Below, one piece after another: positions 23,775 to 31,716 of a stretch of DNA of 45,346 nt. The stretch comes from Candidatus Parcubacteria bacterium. GTDB lineage: Bacteria > Patescibacteriota > Minisyncoccia > Phycocordibacterales > Phycocordibacteraceae. A program made the translations under genes and the position numbers. Where the stretch lies: NCBI GenBank assembly GCA_021731495.1, contig JAKFXG010000024.1, forward strand, positions 1-45,346, written 5' to 3'. The notes below the pieces were generated by a model, which worked only from the letters and a program-made list of their open reading frames with translations, searched no databases and was not told where the DNA came from. How positions within the stretch are numbered: the first letter of the stretch is position 1; every line of letters begins with the position of its first letter.

Positions 23775-24022
23775 AGCCAGTCTAGCAGTATCTTCTTTTT
23801 CGTGCGCGCTCCCCAAAGACTTTTGAGAAAACGTTCACGACTGAAAGCTTCTGTTTCCGATTCGAGCTGTTCAGCATGGATGAGATCAAGCGGCCTACGA
23901 TTGGTCGTTGCTGGAACTTGTCCATCCTGATGACGTTTCAGTCGTTCCGAAATATTGCTAGTGCACCCAACATATAACCCGTGGTCTTTATGACTGTAAA
24001 GAATGTAGACCACATAAGCCAT
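23756..24022 (-). CDS. GIY-YIG nuclease family protein (88 aa)
   Basis: A small single-domain protein of the UPF0213/YhbQ type. YVVYILYSHKDHGLYVGCTS (3-22) holds the GIY and YIG equivalents (VYI, YVG), R29 of ERLKRHQDG is the family Arg, and E62 region (SRERFLKSL) supplies the conserved Glu. Such proteins are possible DNA-repair or mobile nucleases. It lies between smpB and ssrA, 15 nt after the smpB stop, so it should be co-transcribed with both. Its position could be ancestral or a later insertion. Confidence 0.85.
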   Translation of the reverse strand: MAYVVYILYSHKDHGLYVGCTSNISERLKRHQDGQVPATTNRRPLDLIHAEQLESETEAFSRERFLKSLWGARTKKKILLDWLKNIPK

Positions 24023-24037
24023 GCTCTAGGGGATTGA

Positions 24038-24481
24038 TCAGCGGTTTTTCAAGATGCGTCCTGTTTCGCGAAGCGCATCGCGTTTCTTCAGGTCTTCACG
24101 GCGGTCAGATTTGCCTTTGCCACGAACAATAGCGATACGCGCCTTCACGAACCTTTTATTAGTATACACCTCAAGAGGTATGATTGTCAATCCCTTCTTT
24201 GACTCGGCGTCGAGGAGTTCGGCAATTTCTTTTTTTGCGAGCAGGAGGCGTCGAGGGCGTTCCGGATCATAGCCTTTCGGCATATTTGCGGCTTGGTACG
24301 GCGGAATAGTCATACCGACGATGAATGCCTCGCCGCCGCGCACCACCACCCGCGCGCCGTCGAGCGAGCCAAGCTTGCTACGCAGGGCCTTCACTTCTTG
24401 GCCAAATAGTTCAAGACCCGCCGAGAAACTTTCAAGCGGGGCGAACTTCAAAAAGGCCTTTTTATATTCGACGAGAATCAT
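24038..24481 (-). CDS. smpB: SsrA-binding protein SmpB
   Basis: SmpB binds the tRNA-like domain of tmRNA and brings it to stalled ribosomes. This 147-residue protein has the OB-fold segments FSAGLELFGQEVKALRSKLG and ARVVVRGGEAFIVGM, followed by YDPERPRRLLLAKKEI and the basic C-terminal tail KGKSDRREDLKKRDALRE, which enters the mRNA channel. The ATG at 24481 matches the family N-terminus and has TATACT 7 nt upstream, so the mRNA looks leaderless. The long open frame upstream (to 24694) is antisense to ftsH and not part of the gene. Confidence 0.95.
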   Translation of the reverse strand: MILVEYKKAFLKFAPLESFSAGLELFGQEVKALRSKLGSLDGARVVVRGGEAFIVGMTIPPYQAANMPKGYDPERPRRLLLAKKEIAELLDAESKKGLTIIPLEVYTNKRFVKARIAIVRGKGKSDRREDLKKRDALRETGRILKNR

Positions 24482-24488
24482 ATGAAAG

Positions 24489-24496
24489 AGTATAGT
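24489..24496. promoter_or_regulatory. overlapping mirror-image promoters of smpB and ftsH
   Basis: AGTATAGT (24489-24496) contains the ftsH -10 TATAGT on the plus strand (24491-24496) and the smpB -10 TATACT on the minus strand (24489-24494). Each start codon lies exactly 7 nt from its -10. RNA polymerase should not be able to open both at once. Confidence 0.7.
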
Positions 24497-24503
24497 ACTT
24501 TTC

Positions 24504-26471
24504 ATGCTAGCTGTATCTCCAAAGAAGTCAAAAAACCTACCTACCGACAGGCAGGTAAAAAAAAGTCCAACCTCTGGTCCGAAAGGAGGTCCCCGCTCCG
24601 GCTGGAAAGGGCTCTTCGGCGGCCCTTCTTTCTTCGGCAATCTCACAACGACCGTCCTCATATTCCTCATTCTCATGAGCGTATACTCACTCATCTCGAG
24701 TTTTGTTCAGCCGACGAATGAAGTCCCGTTGTCTGTCGTCGCAGCAGACGTCGCAGAAGGGAAGATAGAGACGATCAAAGTGAATGGCGACTTGCTTGAC
24801 CTCGTGTATGTCGACGGGGCGACGAAGACTTCGCGCAAAGACCCCTCAGCGGGACTTCCGGAGACGCTTGCGACCTATGGCGTCACCCCTGAGGAGCTGG
24901 CAAAAGTCTCCATCACTATCCAGGGCAAGTCAGGATTCCAATTCTGGTTCCTCACACTGGCACCGCTCCTTTTGCCGCTCCTCTTCATCGGATTCATTTT
25001 CTGGTTCCTCACACGTCAGGTAAAAGGGGCAGGCATGCAGGCTTTCAGTTTCGGACAATCGAAAGCGCGCGTTATTGACCCGGCTGATTCCTCGCAGCGT
25101 GTCACCTTCGCAGACGTTGCAGGCGCGCGCGAAGCAAAGGAAGAGCTTCTCGAGATAGTCGACTTCCTCAAGAGTCCGAAGAAGTTCCTCGACATCGGCG
25201 CGCGTATTCCGAAGGGCATCATCCTGATGGGCGCTCCGGGCACCGGAAAGACGCTCCTTGCGCGCGCGGTCGCCGGTGAAGCTGGTGTTCCGTTCTTTTC
25301 AATCTCGGGTTCTGAGTTCGTCGAGATGTTCGTCGGTGTCGGAGCATCGCGAGTGCGCGACCTTTTCCAGTTGGCGAAAAAAGCCGCACCGGCCATTATC
25401 TTCGTTGATGAGATCGACGCCGTCGGGCGTGTTCGCGGCACTGGTGTTGGAGGAGGGAACGATGAGCGCGAACAGACGCTCAATCAGATTCTCGTCGAGA
25501 TGGATGGCTTCGAGCCCACGGAAAAAGTCGTGGTCATGGCGGCGACCAATAGGCCTGACGTTCTTGACCCTGCGCTTCTGCGTCCTGGACGCTTCGATAG
25601 ACGCGTGACTATCGACCTTCCGGACCGACGCGATCGCGAGGAGATCTTACAGGTACACGCCCGTAAGAAGCCGCTTGGACCGGATGTCGTTCTCGCAGTC
25701 ATTGCTGAGCGTACTCCAGGCTTCTCTGGTGCGGAACTTTACTCGCTTATGAATGAGGGAGCGATTCTCGCGGCGCGTGAGAATCGAAAGGAAGTCACTC
25801 AGTACGATTTAATACGTTCCATAGAAAAAGTAATGCTTGGTCCTGAGCGCAAATCGCACCTGCTTTCGAAGCGGGAGAAAGAGCTTACGGCGTATCACGA
25901 GGCTGGACATGCGCTCGTATCATCCATACTTGAGCATGCCGACCCGGTGCACAAAATTTCTGTCATCAGTCGCGGGAGAGCAGCTGGCTACACGCTGAAG
26001 CTTCCATTCGAGGATCGAAAAATGCAGTCGAGGAAACAGTTTCTTGATGACATCGCGGCCACACTTGGTGGGTATGTTGCTGAAGAGATGCTTTTTGACG
26101 ATGTAACGACCGGGCCAAGTAACGACCTGATGGTCATCACAGCGATTGCACGCGAGATGGTTACCCGTTACGGAATGAGCGAGAAGCTCGGACCAATAGC
26201 GTTTGGCGACCGGCAGCTCGGGAACGAACCATACTCTGAACATGTTGCGGCGGAGATTGACGCTGAAGTTTCTCGCATCATTGAAGAAGCGAAGGTACGT
26301 GCAGCGAAGGTCATTAGTAGTCATCGCGGAGCACTCGATGCGATCGCGAAGGAACTCATCGAGAAGGAAACTGTTGAGCGTGCCGACTTTGAGAAGATAT
26401 TGATCGCAAACGGCATTACACCGAAGAAAAAGGACGAGATAGCGGTGGAGCCTGTCGTCGTTAATTTCTAA
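24504..26471 (+). CDS. ftsH: ATP-dependent zinc metalloprotease FtsH
   Basis: A 655-residue membrane-anchored AAA+ protease that degrades misassembled membrane proteins and can degrade SsrA-tagged proteins. TM1 is at about 46-68, a periplasmic domain at about 69-145, and TM2 at about 146-170. Walker A is GAPGTGKT (243-250), Walker B IIFVDEID (298-305), the second region of homology LRPGRFDRR (359-367), and the zinc motif HEAGH (465-469). Residues 10-18 (KNLPTDRQV) come from a short palindromic DNA insertion (24535-24556) in the N-terminal tail. The start is set by the -10 at 24491. It is divergent from smpB by 22 bp. Confidence 0.97.
   Translation: MLAVSPKKSKNLPTDRQVKKSPTSGPKGGPRSGWKGLFGGPSFFGNLTTTVLIFLILMSVYSLISSFVQPTNEVPLSVVAADVAEGKIETIKVNGDLLDLVYVDGATKTSRKDPSAGLPETLATYGVTPEELAKVSITIQGKSGFQFWFLTLAPLLLPLLFIGFIFWFLTRQVKGAGMQAFSFGQSKARVIDPADSSQRVTFADVAGAREAKEELLEIVDFLKSPKKFLDIGARIPKGIILMGAPGTGKTLLARAVAGEAGVPFFSISGSEFVEMFVGVGASRVRDLFQLAKKAAPAIIFVDEIDAVGRVRGTGVGGGNDEREQTLNQILVEMDGFEPTEKVVVMAATNRPDVLDPALLRPGRFDRRVTIDLPDRRDREEILQVHARKKPLGPDVVLAVIAERTPGFSGAELYSLMNEGAILAARENRKEVTQYDLIRSIEKVMLGPERKSHLLSKREKELTAYHEAGHALVSSILEHADPVHKISVISRGRAAGYTLKLPFEDRKMQSRKQFLDDIAATLGGYVAEEMLFDDVTTGPSNDLMVITAIAREMVTRYGMSEKLGPIAFGDRQLGNEPYSEHVAAEIDAEVSRIIEEAKVRAAKVISSHRGALDAIAKELIEKETVERADFEKILIANGITPKKKDEIAVEPVVVNF
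24535..24556. repeat. short palindromic insertion within ftsH
   Basis: An imperfect dyad CCTACC...GGCAGG with TACCGACA in the middle encodes LPTDRQ. Peptides of the form LPTxRQ/LPAGRQ turn up in many CPR proteins, which I recall as an interspersed repeat of these genomes. Confidence 0.45.
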
Positions 26472-26486
26472 ATACAGGAAATAGAG

Positions 26487-26516
26487 AATGCGCCAACCGT
26501 GAACGGTTGGCGCATT
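26487..26516. terminator. shared terminator hairpin, ftsH / 26523 gene
   Basis: A perfect 14-bp stem AATGCGCCAACCGT / ACGGTTGGCGCATT with a 2-nt loop lies between the convergent stops. A sister hairpin with the same flank AGAGAATGCGCC is at 35660. Confidence 0.75.
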
Positions 26517-26522
26517 GCGTCT

Positions 26523-26882
26523 CTACTTCTTAGAAATGGTCACGTAAATAACGCTTCCGGTCAGAGCTGCCACCATAAGATAGCCGACGGCCACCCACCA
26601 GAAGGGGGATTCTATGGAAAATGTCCCTTTGAATTCGGGCAGGTTCATGCTGACGTAAAAGATGGCCCACGCAAGGGGGATTGCGAAAATGAAGCAAATA
26701 GTGCCACCCAGGAGAAGAGAGAACTTTTTCGGGGCCTCTTCAGTGATACCGTGTGCTTCACTCCACAATGTTGCGCCCGCCCAGAGGAATGTAATCGGGC
26801 AGAGTAGGCCAAGAATACACGCATCGAGGGCAACGTTTTGGGACTGCTCAAGGCACGACTTCAAGGAACGGAATGCGGCCAT
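26523..26882 (-). CDS. small membrane protein (119 aa)
   Basis: I do not recognise a family. Three hydrophobic helices are visible at about residues 22-40, 55-78 and 93-114, with short polar loops. The ATG at 26882 is preferred over 26894 because GGAGG sits 5 nt before it. A promoter TTGACG-16-TATACT lies upstream (about 26904-26931). It stands alone between terminators and shares the strong Shine-Dalgarno style of the pyr genes beside it. No motif suggests a function. Confidence 0.6.
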   Translation of the reverse strand: MAAFRSLKSCLEQSQNVALDACILGLLCPITFLWAGATLWSEAHGITEEAPKKFSLLLGGTICFIFAIPLAWAIFYVSMNLPEFKGTFSIESPFWWVAVGYLMVAALTGSVIYVTISKK

Positions 26883-26949
26883 AAGAACCTCCATTGCTAC
26901 CTGGACTTGAGTATATAATGTTTTATCACAGCGTCAATCGACAAAAGAA

Positions 26950-26983
26950 AACCCCGCGGCGTCAGACGCCGCGGGATTTTTAG
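26950..26983 (-). terminator. pyrC terminator
   Basis: On the minus strand CCCGCGGCGTC-TGA-CGCCGCGGG is followed by GTTTTCTTTTG, about 15 nt past the pyrC stop. Confidence 0.85.
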
Positions 26984-26996
26984 TCGGGATGCCGGA

Positions 26997-28097
26997 TTAT
27001 TTCTCGATACGAACGAGGCTGTACTGGACCTGTTCCCCGGCGAGCATCGGGATGACCGTCGTGCTGTCGCTGGTGTATACGGGCGGCACTTCCCATGGCT
27101 TCTCAACGATGAGAACGGAATCCTCTTCGTCAAGATGAAGGCCATAGAAGCGGGGGCCACGAAAGCATGCGAATTCGACGAAGCGATCGAACCAGTCGTC
27201 GTATCCAGATTCTTTGAAGATCTGAAAATAGACGAAGAGCGAAACTGGTTCATTGAACACGCCGCCGGCGCATCCGTGTGGTTTGCTTTTATTAGCTCCT
27301 GGATGTGGTGCGCTGTCGGTTCCTAGAAAGCAGCGCGGACTGTTGATGGCGAACCTGATGAGTTCCTTCCGGTCGGATTCTTTTTTTAGGACAGGGATAG
27401 AATACTTCGCTGGATTCATACCGCCCCGGAACAGCTCGTTGCGATTCCACACCAGATATTGAGGAGCGACTGTTGCCCCGATGTTTTCTCCTGCCGCGCT
27501 GACGAAATCCGCTCCCTTTTTCGTGCTGATGTGCTCGAACACGATTTTAAGGTGGGGGAATCGGTACCTGAGGTGATCGAGAGGCCTCAATGCCTCATCT
27601 TCGCGTTTGAAGACGTCGATTTCGTTTCCATCGTCGGAGATTTGTGGTTCGGCATGAATGAGAAGTAACATGCCACGCTCTTCCATTGTGCCGAACACTG
27701 GATCGAGTTCTTCAAGGTACCGGAAGTCGACGCCCTCGGCACTGTTGGTAGTGCCATTTTTTGGGTAGAGCTTCGCCGCGATGAATGCACCCACGTCGAA
27801 TCCCCGCCGCACAACGTCTGGACTTGTGTCTGGCTCAAGGTAGAGAGGCACGTTTACGTCGAAACGAGGATTTTCTTTGTGTGCGATACCGAGGATTTTA
27901 TTCCGGTAATCGATGGCCTGGTACGGCGTACGAATGCGGTCTTTGCCGAGATTCGGCATTGCAGTCGCGTAACGGTACAGTTCTGCGGTTCTTGGGACGA
28001 CGAGTTCCATCATCCTCTCTTCGAATCTAAGGTGAGTATGTAGATTGACCGGCCAGGGCATCGGCCAACCGCCAAGTTTCTCGTTATATGTTCTCAA
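26997..28097 (-). CDS. pyrC: dihydroorotase, class II (PyrC)
   Basis: This zinc amidohydrolase converts carbamoyl-aspartate to dihydroorotate, step three of UMP synthesis. Metal ligands are visible: HTHLR (about 20-24), the carboxylated Lys in AAKLYP (about 108), IHAEP, FEHIST and the catalytic Asp in GTDSAPH. The 366-residue length is close to E. coli PyrC (348). I use the TTG at 28097 because AGGAGG (28103-28108) lies 5 nt upstream; the next ATG would remove family residues. The promoter is TCGCAA/ACTGTA on the plus strand, i.e. TTGCGA-17-TACAGT on the minus (28141-28169). pyrD is upstream on the same strand, with its own terminator. Confidence 0.92.
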   Translation of the reverse strand: MRTYNEKLGGWPMPWPVNLHTHLRFEERMMELVVPRTAELYRYATAMPNLGKDRIRTPYQAIDYRNKILGIAHKENPRFDVNVPLYLEPDTSPDVVRRGFDVGAFIAAKLYPKNGTTNSAEGVDFRYLEELDPVFGTMEERGMLLLIHAEPQISDDGNEIDVFKREDEALRPLDHLRYRFPHLKIVFEHISTKKGADFVSAAGENIGATVAPQYLVWNRNELFRGGMNPAKYSIPVLKKESDRKELIRFAINSPRCFLGTDSAPHPGANKSKPHGCAGGVFNEPVSLFVYFQIFKESGYDDWFDRFVEFACFRGPRFYGLHLDEEDSVLIVEKPWEVPPVYTSDSTTVIPMLAGEQVQYSLVRIEK

Positions 28098-28140
28098 AAG
28101 AGCCTCCTATCAAGGGTGTATTGAATGAGTGTCCTGCGGC

Positions 28141-28169
28141 ACTGTAGCAGAGTGGAAAGGCACTCGCAA
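28141..28169 (-). promoter_or_regulatory. pyrC promoter
   Basis: Minus strand -35 TTGCGA (28164-28169), 17 bp, -10 TACAGT (28141-28146). The leader of about 40 nt carries AGGAGG 5 nt before the TTG start. Confidence 0.55.
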
Positions 28170-28178
28170 TAAAATGAA

Positions 28179-28207
28179 ATGCCGCCCCGGGGTTTCCGGA
28201 ACGGCAT
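28179..28207 (-). terminator. pyrD terminator
   Basis: The stem ATGCCG/CGGCAT encloses CCGG/CCGG, and on the minus strand it is followed by TTTCATTTTATT. It lies 29 nt after the pyrD stop. Confidence 0.7.
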
Positions 28208-28235
28208 AAATAATCGGTCTTGTTGAGAGTTAGAT

Positions 28236-29252
28236 TCACCCGAGAAGGTCGTAAGCTCGTGTGATGATGCTCCGAACCCGCCACGGGCGCGCCATTGCAA
28301 CGGAAGCAAAGAATATGGAGTCTTTGCCGCGTCGCAGGCCGCCGTTTTCGACGAGGTAGTCCACGTCCCGTGCATGGCGGATGCCTCCACCGACATTGAA
28401 CGGCTTTTCAACACCCGCCTCGCGTAGCTTCCTGGCGTATCGTGCGACGAGAGGGAGGAGTCTTTGTCCTGAGTAGCCGCCACCGCCGAACTTTTTGTTT
28501 CGTGCCATGAGTGGCGAACCGTCAGGGAAGAGATCCGTCCATGGTACCTGTTCTCGTTGCGACAACCACGGAATTTCCGCGTTGAATGGGAGTGCGTTCG
28601 TGAAGCATAGTGCATCGCACGCAGGGTGTTCTGCGATACGTTTCGCGCTTTCTATCGGCGCAAGCAGGTTGATCTTAACAATGAGCGGTATGCCAAGAGC
28701 ACTTGCGATCGAGAGCATTTCCTCGCCCTCTTCCACGAGATGGCTCGGGTCGAGGCCGGTGTTGGGACAGCTCAGGTTAAGTTGCAGTGCGATGGTTCTC
28801 AGTGACGATGTATGCAGAAGGTACGCCTTAAGTATCGTAACGAATGCTTTTAAATCCCCAAGACGTTCCTCTTTTGTCTTCTTGTTGGACATGAAGGAAA
28901 TCATGGATGGCCCGTTGCTTCCATCGAGTAGTCCATGCTTGATCAACTCCCTCGCGCCTGGACCGGCAAGTCCAACCGAATTGAGTGTGTCTCCACTGAG
29001 CGGATTGATGAAGATACAGCGAGGGATCAGCTCCTTCGGTTGGAACAACACTTCTGCGCCGCCGATAGGCAGGTTGCCTTCATTAGGCTCGAATGTGGTG
29101 GTCTTAGCGACTCGCGTGGAGCCTTTGAAGTCAAGACCGAGAAGACGAATGAGGGGCAGATGATGATACCAGTATCCGTCCTTGCCAAACCACCCACGTA
29201 CGCCGGGAGCGTCCCAGCAGGGTCCGAAGTCGATGTCGCGCAATGTCGTCAT
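28236..29252 (-). CDS. pyrD: dihydroorotate dehydrogenase
   Basis: An FMN enzyme oxidising dihydroorotate to orotate, step four of UMP synthesis. A TIM barrel of 338 residues with LNLSCPNTG (about 159-167) carrying the catalytic-loop Cys as in class 1 enzymes, PLIVKINL with the FMN-binding Lys, and the phosphate-binding NVGGGIRHARDV near the end. The N-terminus lacks a membrane helix, so it is probably soluble. ATG with GGAGAACGTTC upstream. pyrC follows on the same strand but with a separate promoter. Confidence 0.85.
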   Translation of the reverse strand: MTTLRDIDFGPCWDAPGVRGWFGKDGYWYHHLPLIRLLGLDFKGSTRVAKTTTFEPNEGNLPIGGAEVLFQPKELIPRCIFINPLSGDTLNSVGLAGPGARELIKHGLLDGSNGPSMISFMSNKKTKEERLGDLKAFVTILKAYLLHTSSLRTIALQLNLSCPNTGLDPSHLVEEGEEMLSIASALGIPLIVKINLLAPIESAKRIAEHPACDALCFTNALPFNAEIPWLSQREQVPWTDLFPDGSPLMARNKKFGGGGYSGQRLLPLVARYARKLREAGVEKPFNVGGGIRHARDVDYLVENGGLRRGKDSIFFASVAMARPWRVRSIITRAYDLLG

Positions 29253-29329
29253 GAACGTTCTCCGGTTAACTGTTTCTTCCAGCGAAACCCTATCACACTC
29301 TTTAAGAACGGTGTAGATTGTTGTATAGA

Positions 29330-29403
29330 CCGTCCCTAGCTCAATTGGTTAGAGCACCGAGCTTATACCTCGGCGGTTCCTGGTTCGAGTCCAGGGGGAC
29401 GGA
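29330..29403 (+). tRNA. tRNA-Ile (anticodon UAU)
   Basis: A complete 74-nt cloverleaf: acceptor CCGTCCC/GGGACGG, D arm GCTC-AATTGGTTA-GAGC, anticodon arm CCGAG-CTTATAC-CTCGG with anticodon TAT at positions 34-36, and T arm CCTGG-TTCGAGT-CCAGG. It reads AUA. No CCA is encoded. Its discriminator base abuts the recG stop codon on the opposite strand. Confidence 0.93.
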
Positions 29404-31590
29404 CTATTCTAAATGCATCTCTTTGTCGGCAGTGAGCGCGCGGAGCGCGAGGGCAGGATGCTGCTGTAGTTCTGGGTCGCTGGCAACGAGGTGCGCTGCC
29501 TCGGTACGCGCGGCCTCCACGAGTTTAATGTTCTTCAGCGCTTCCATTGCGATGTCGGAGACACCCCACTGTTTGCCGCCAGAAAGTTCTCCTGCACCAC
29601 GGAGCGCGAGGTCATATTCAGCAAGCTCAAAGCCGTTCTTCGCAGTGACGAATGCTTTGAGGCGGTCTTTCGTCGTTTGTCCGAACGATTCGGGGAGTGC
29701 GAAGCAGTATGACTGATGCGTTGAGCGGATGACACGGCCGCGCAGCTGATGCAACTGCGCGAGTCCGAAGCGCTCGGCTCCTTCAATGAGAATGACCGTC
29801 GCATTTGGCACATTCACACCCACTTCGACGACCGAAGTCGCGACGAGAATATCAATTTCTCCTTTTTCAAATCGCTTCATTGTTTCTTCTTTCTCTGCCG
29901 GTTTCATTTTGCTGTGAAGGATGTCTATCGTTGCGTTTTTGAATACTTCACGCGAGAGGCGTGTCGCCTCTGCTTTTACGGATTTTGCTTGAAGTGCGAA
30001 TTCCTTTGCCGGATCCGGTTCGTCAATGCGCGGACAGATGACATATGCCTGATGACCGGCGGCAAGCTCCGCGCGTACGCGCTCGTAGGCAAGTTCGCGT
30101 TTCTCCGGGCCAAGTACTTCGGTGATGATGGGCTTTCTCCCTAGTGGCATCTCGTCAAGGATTGAAAGATCAAGGTCGCCATAAATAGTGAGCGCGAGCG
30201 TACGCGGGATGGGTGTCGCCGTCATCGAGAGTAGGTGCGGCGCAATGACGCCCTTGGTCGCAAGTTTTTGTCGGTGCACGGTACCGAAGCGGTGCTGTTC
30301 GTCGATGATGGCATAGGCGAAGTATTTAAATGAAAGGGACTTCTCTATGAGCGCGTGCGTGCCGATGACAATTGGTATTTCGCCATTGGCGACCATTTTT
30401 TTAAATGCTGCTTTGGAAAGTTTTGCTGACTCTTCGTAGCGTACTTTCGACGGGAATTTCCGGCATTCACTTCCGGTGATGAGGCCGATTGGGATCGGGT
30501 GGTCCTTGAAATAAGAGACAAAGGTCGAGAAGTGCTGCTTCGCGAGGATTTCAGTCGGGCAAAGGTACGCGACCTGGAGTGTGCCGGCAATCCGCCTTTC
30601 GCCCCTAAGGGGCCCCTTCGGGGGGAGCGAAGTCGCGACGAGGTACGCGGTCGCCGCCGCGACCGCAGTCTTGCCGCTGCCCACGTCGCCCTCGAGGAGC
30701 CGAAGCATGGGATGCGTTTTCTCGAAATCATCCACAATGGTATTGATCGCGCGCATCTGTGCGGTAGTTGCAGGGAAGGGGAATGATGCGACGAAGTCGG
30801 CAAGCGCCGTGCGGTCGACCGAGACCGGCAGGGCCTCCTCTTTCAAGAGGGCGCGGCGGCGCTGTTGCATGACAATCTGGAGCGCAAACACTTCTTCAAA
30901 AGCGAAACGCTTGCGCGCTGCCGTTGCGTCATCGAGCTTGCGCGGCGCGTGTATGAACACAAGCGCAGAAGAGAGTGTGGGCAAATTGTATCGCGCGAGA
31001 ATGTCCGAAGGTATAGGGTCGGCAATGTGTTCGTGCACGTTTGTCTCAAATACTTTTCGTACCGCGTGCAGGAACCAGAGCGAGGACACCCCCTGACTCT
31101 CCGGGTAGATGGGGTAGAGCGTCTCGCTCTCTATTTCGGCGCCTTTGGTAAATAATGAGTCGTGTATTTCGTCCGGCGCAATGGGCGACTTATCGATTTC
31201 CGGATTTGCAAGATACATTTTTGCGTCTTCACCAGCTATGCGCCCACTCACTTTTACGACCATGCCATCGTGGAGTGTTTTCGCGATGTAGGGTTGACTG
31301 AACCACATCATTTTTATTTTTCCCGATGCGTCTTCGAGCCATGCTTCGGCGACTGGCCGACGACTCTTCCACGTTCTCCTGATGTCGGGCTTACGCACAG
31401 TGCCGTACAGCGTGACTTCAGTGCCGGCTGTTGCGCCCGCGATCGTTCCTGTCGGACCTGCATTCTCGTAACGGGCAGGGAAGTGATAGAGCAGATCGCG
31501 AATGGTCCGTATACCAAGCTTATGGAGCGCCCGCTTCTGGTCGGGTTTCAGTCGGGTGAAATGGTGTTCGATGGTGTCTTGCAGATTCAC
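29404..31590 (-). CDS. recG: ATP-dependent DNA helicase RecG
   Basis: RecG remodels stalled forks and Holliday junctions. The protein has 728 residues (E. coli 693). The N-terminal wedge/OB domain (about 1-170) is followed by helicase motif I GDVGSGKT (301-308), motif II DEQHRFG, SMTATPIPRTLA, and the C-terminal helicase part with QLRGRV. An insertion SLPPKGPLRGERR (321-333) between motifs I and Ia is encoded by a GC-rich palindrome. The GTG at 31590 is the start; TAGACT (minus strand) lies 6 nt before it, so the mRNA looks leaderless. The stop touches the tRNA-Ile gene. Confidence 0.95.
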   Translation of the reverse strand: MNLQDTIEHHFTRLKPDQKRALHKLGIRTIRDLLYHFPARYENAGPTGTIAGATAGTEVTLYGTVRKPDIRRTWKSRRPVAEAWLEDASGKIKMMWFSQPYIAKTLHDGMVVKVSGRIAGEDAKMYLANPEIDKSPIAPDEIHDSLFTKGAEIESETLYPIYPESQGVSSLWFLHAVRKVFETNVHEHIADPIPSDILARYNLPTLSSALVFIHAPRKLDDATAARKRFAFEEVFALQIVMQQRRRALLKEEALPVSVDRTALADFVASFPFPATTAQMRAINTIVDDFEKTHPMLRLLEGDVGSGKTAVAAATAYLVATSLPPKGPLRGERRIAGTLQVAYLCPTEILAKQHFSTFVSYFKDHPIPIGLITGSECRKFPSKVRYEESAKLSKAAFKKMVANGEIPIVIGTHALIEKSLSFKYFAYAIIDEQHRFGTVHRQKLATKGVIAPHLLSMTATPIPRTLALTIYGDLDLSILDEMPLGRKPIITEVLGPEKRELAYERVRAELAAGHQAYVICPRIDEPDPAKEFALQAKSVKAEATRLSREVFKNATIDILHSKMKPAEKEETMKRFEKGEIDILVATSVVEVGVNVPNATVILIEGAERFGLAQLHQLRGRVIRSTHQSYCFALPESFGQTTKDRLKAFVTAKNGFELAEYDLALRGAGELSGGKQWGVSDIAMEALKNIKLVEAARTEAAHLVASDPELQQHPALALRALTADKEMHLE
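30600..30625. repeat. GC-rich palindrome inserted in recG
   Basis: CCCCTAAGGGG followed directly by CCCCTTCGGGG makes an almost perfect 22-bp palindrome. It encodes PPKGPLRG in recG, an insertion relative to the family consensus. Confidence 0.55.
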
Positions 31591-31596
31591 CTCCGT

Positions 31597-31613
31597 AGTC
31601 TACCCCGTGAGAT
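31597..31613 (-). promoter_or_regulatory. recG promoter element
   Basis: Minus strand ATCTCACGGGGTAGACT with -10 TAGACT, 6 nt before the GTG at 31590. It is a member of the shared ATCTCA-YRGGGTATACT family. Confidence 0.6.
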
Positions 31614-31688
31614 ACCACTCACCAATTGTTTGAGTTTCGCCGCATAAATAACTTTCGCACGGTTCCATCGCCCTCCTTTGAGGGTTTT

Positions 31689-31705
31689 ATCTCATGGGGT
31701 ATACT
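31689..31705 (+). promoter_or_regulatory. malic enzyme promoter element
   Basis: ATCTCATGGGGTATACT with -10 TATACT (31700-31705), 11 nt before the ATG at 31717. It faces the recG copy across a 75-bp divergent intergenic region. Confidence 0.6.
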
Positions 31706-31716
31706 GTTGACTCAAC

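Noticed and set aside
23485..23775. 96-codon frame over the ssrA locus
   Set aside because: The region is accounted for by the tmRNA and upstream palindromes.
24482..24694. N-terminal extension of smpB to 24694
   Set aside because: It would overlap ftsH in antisense, adds Pro-rich nonsense, and the TATACT and family alignment place the start at 24481.
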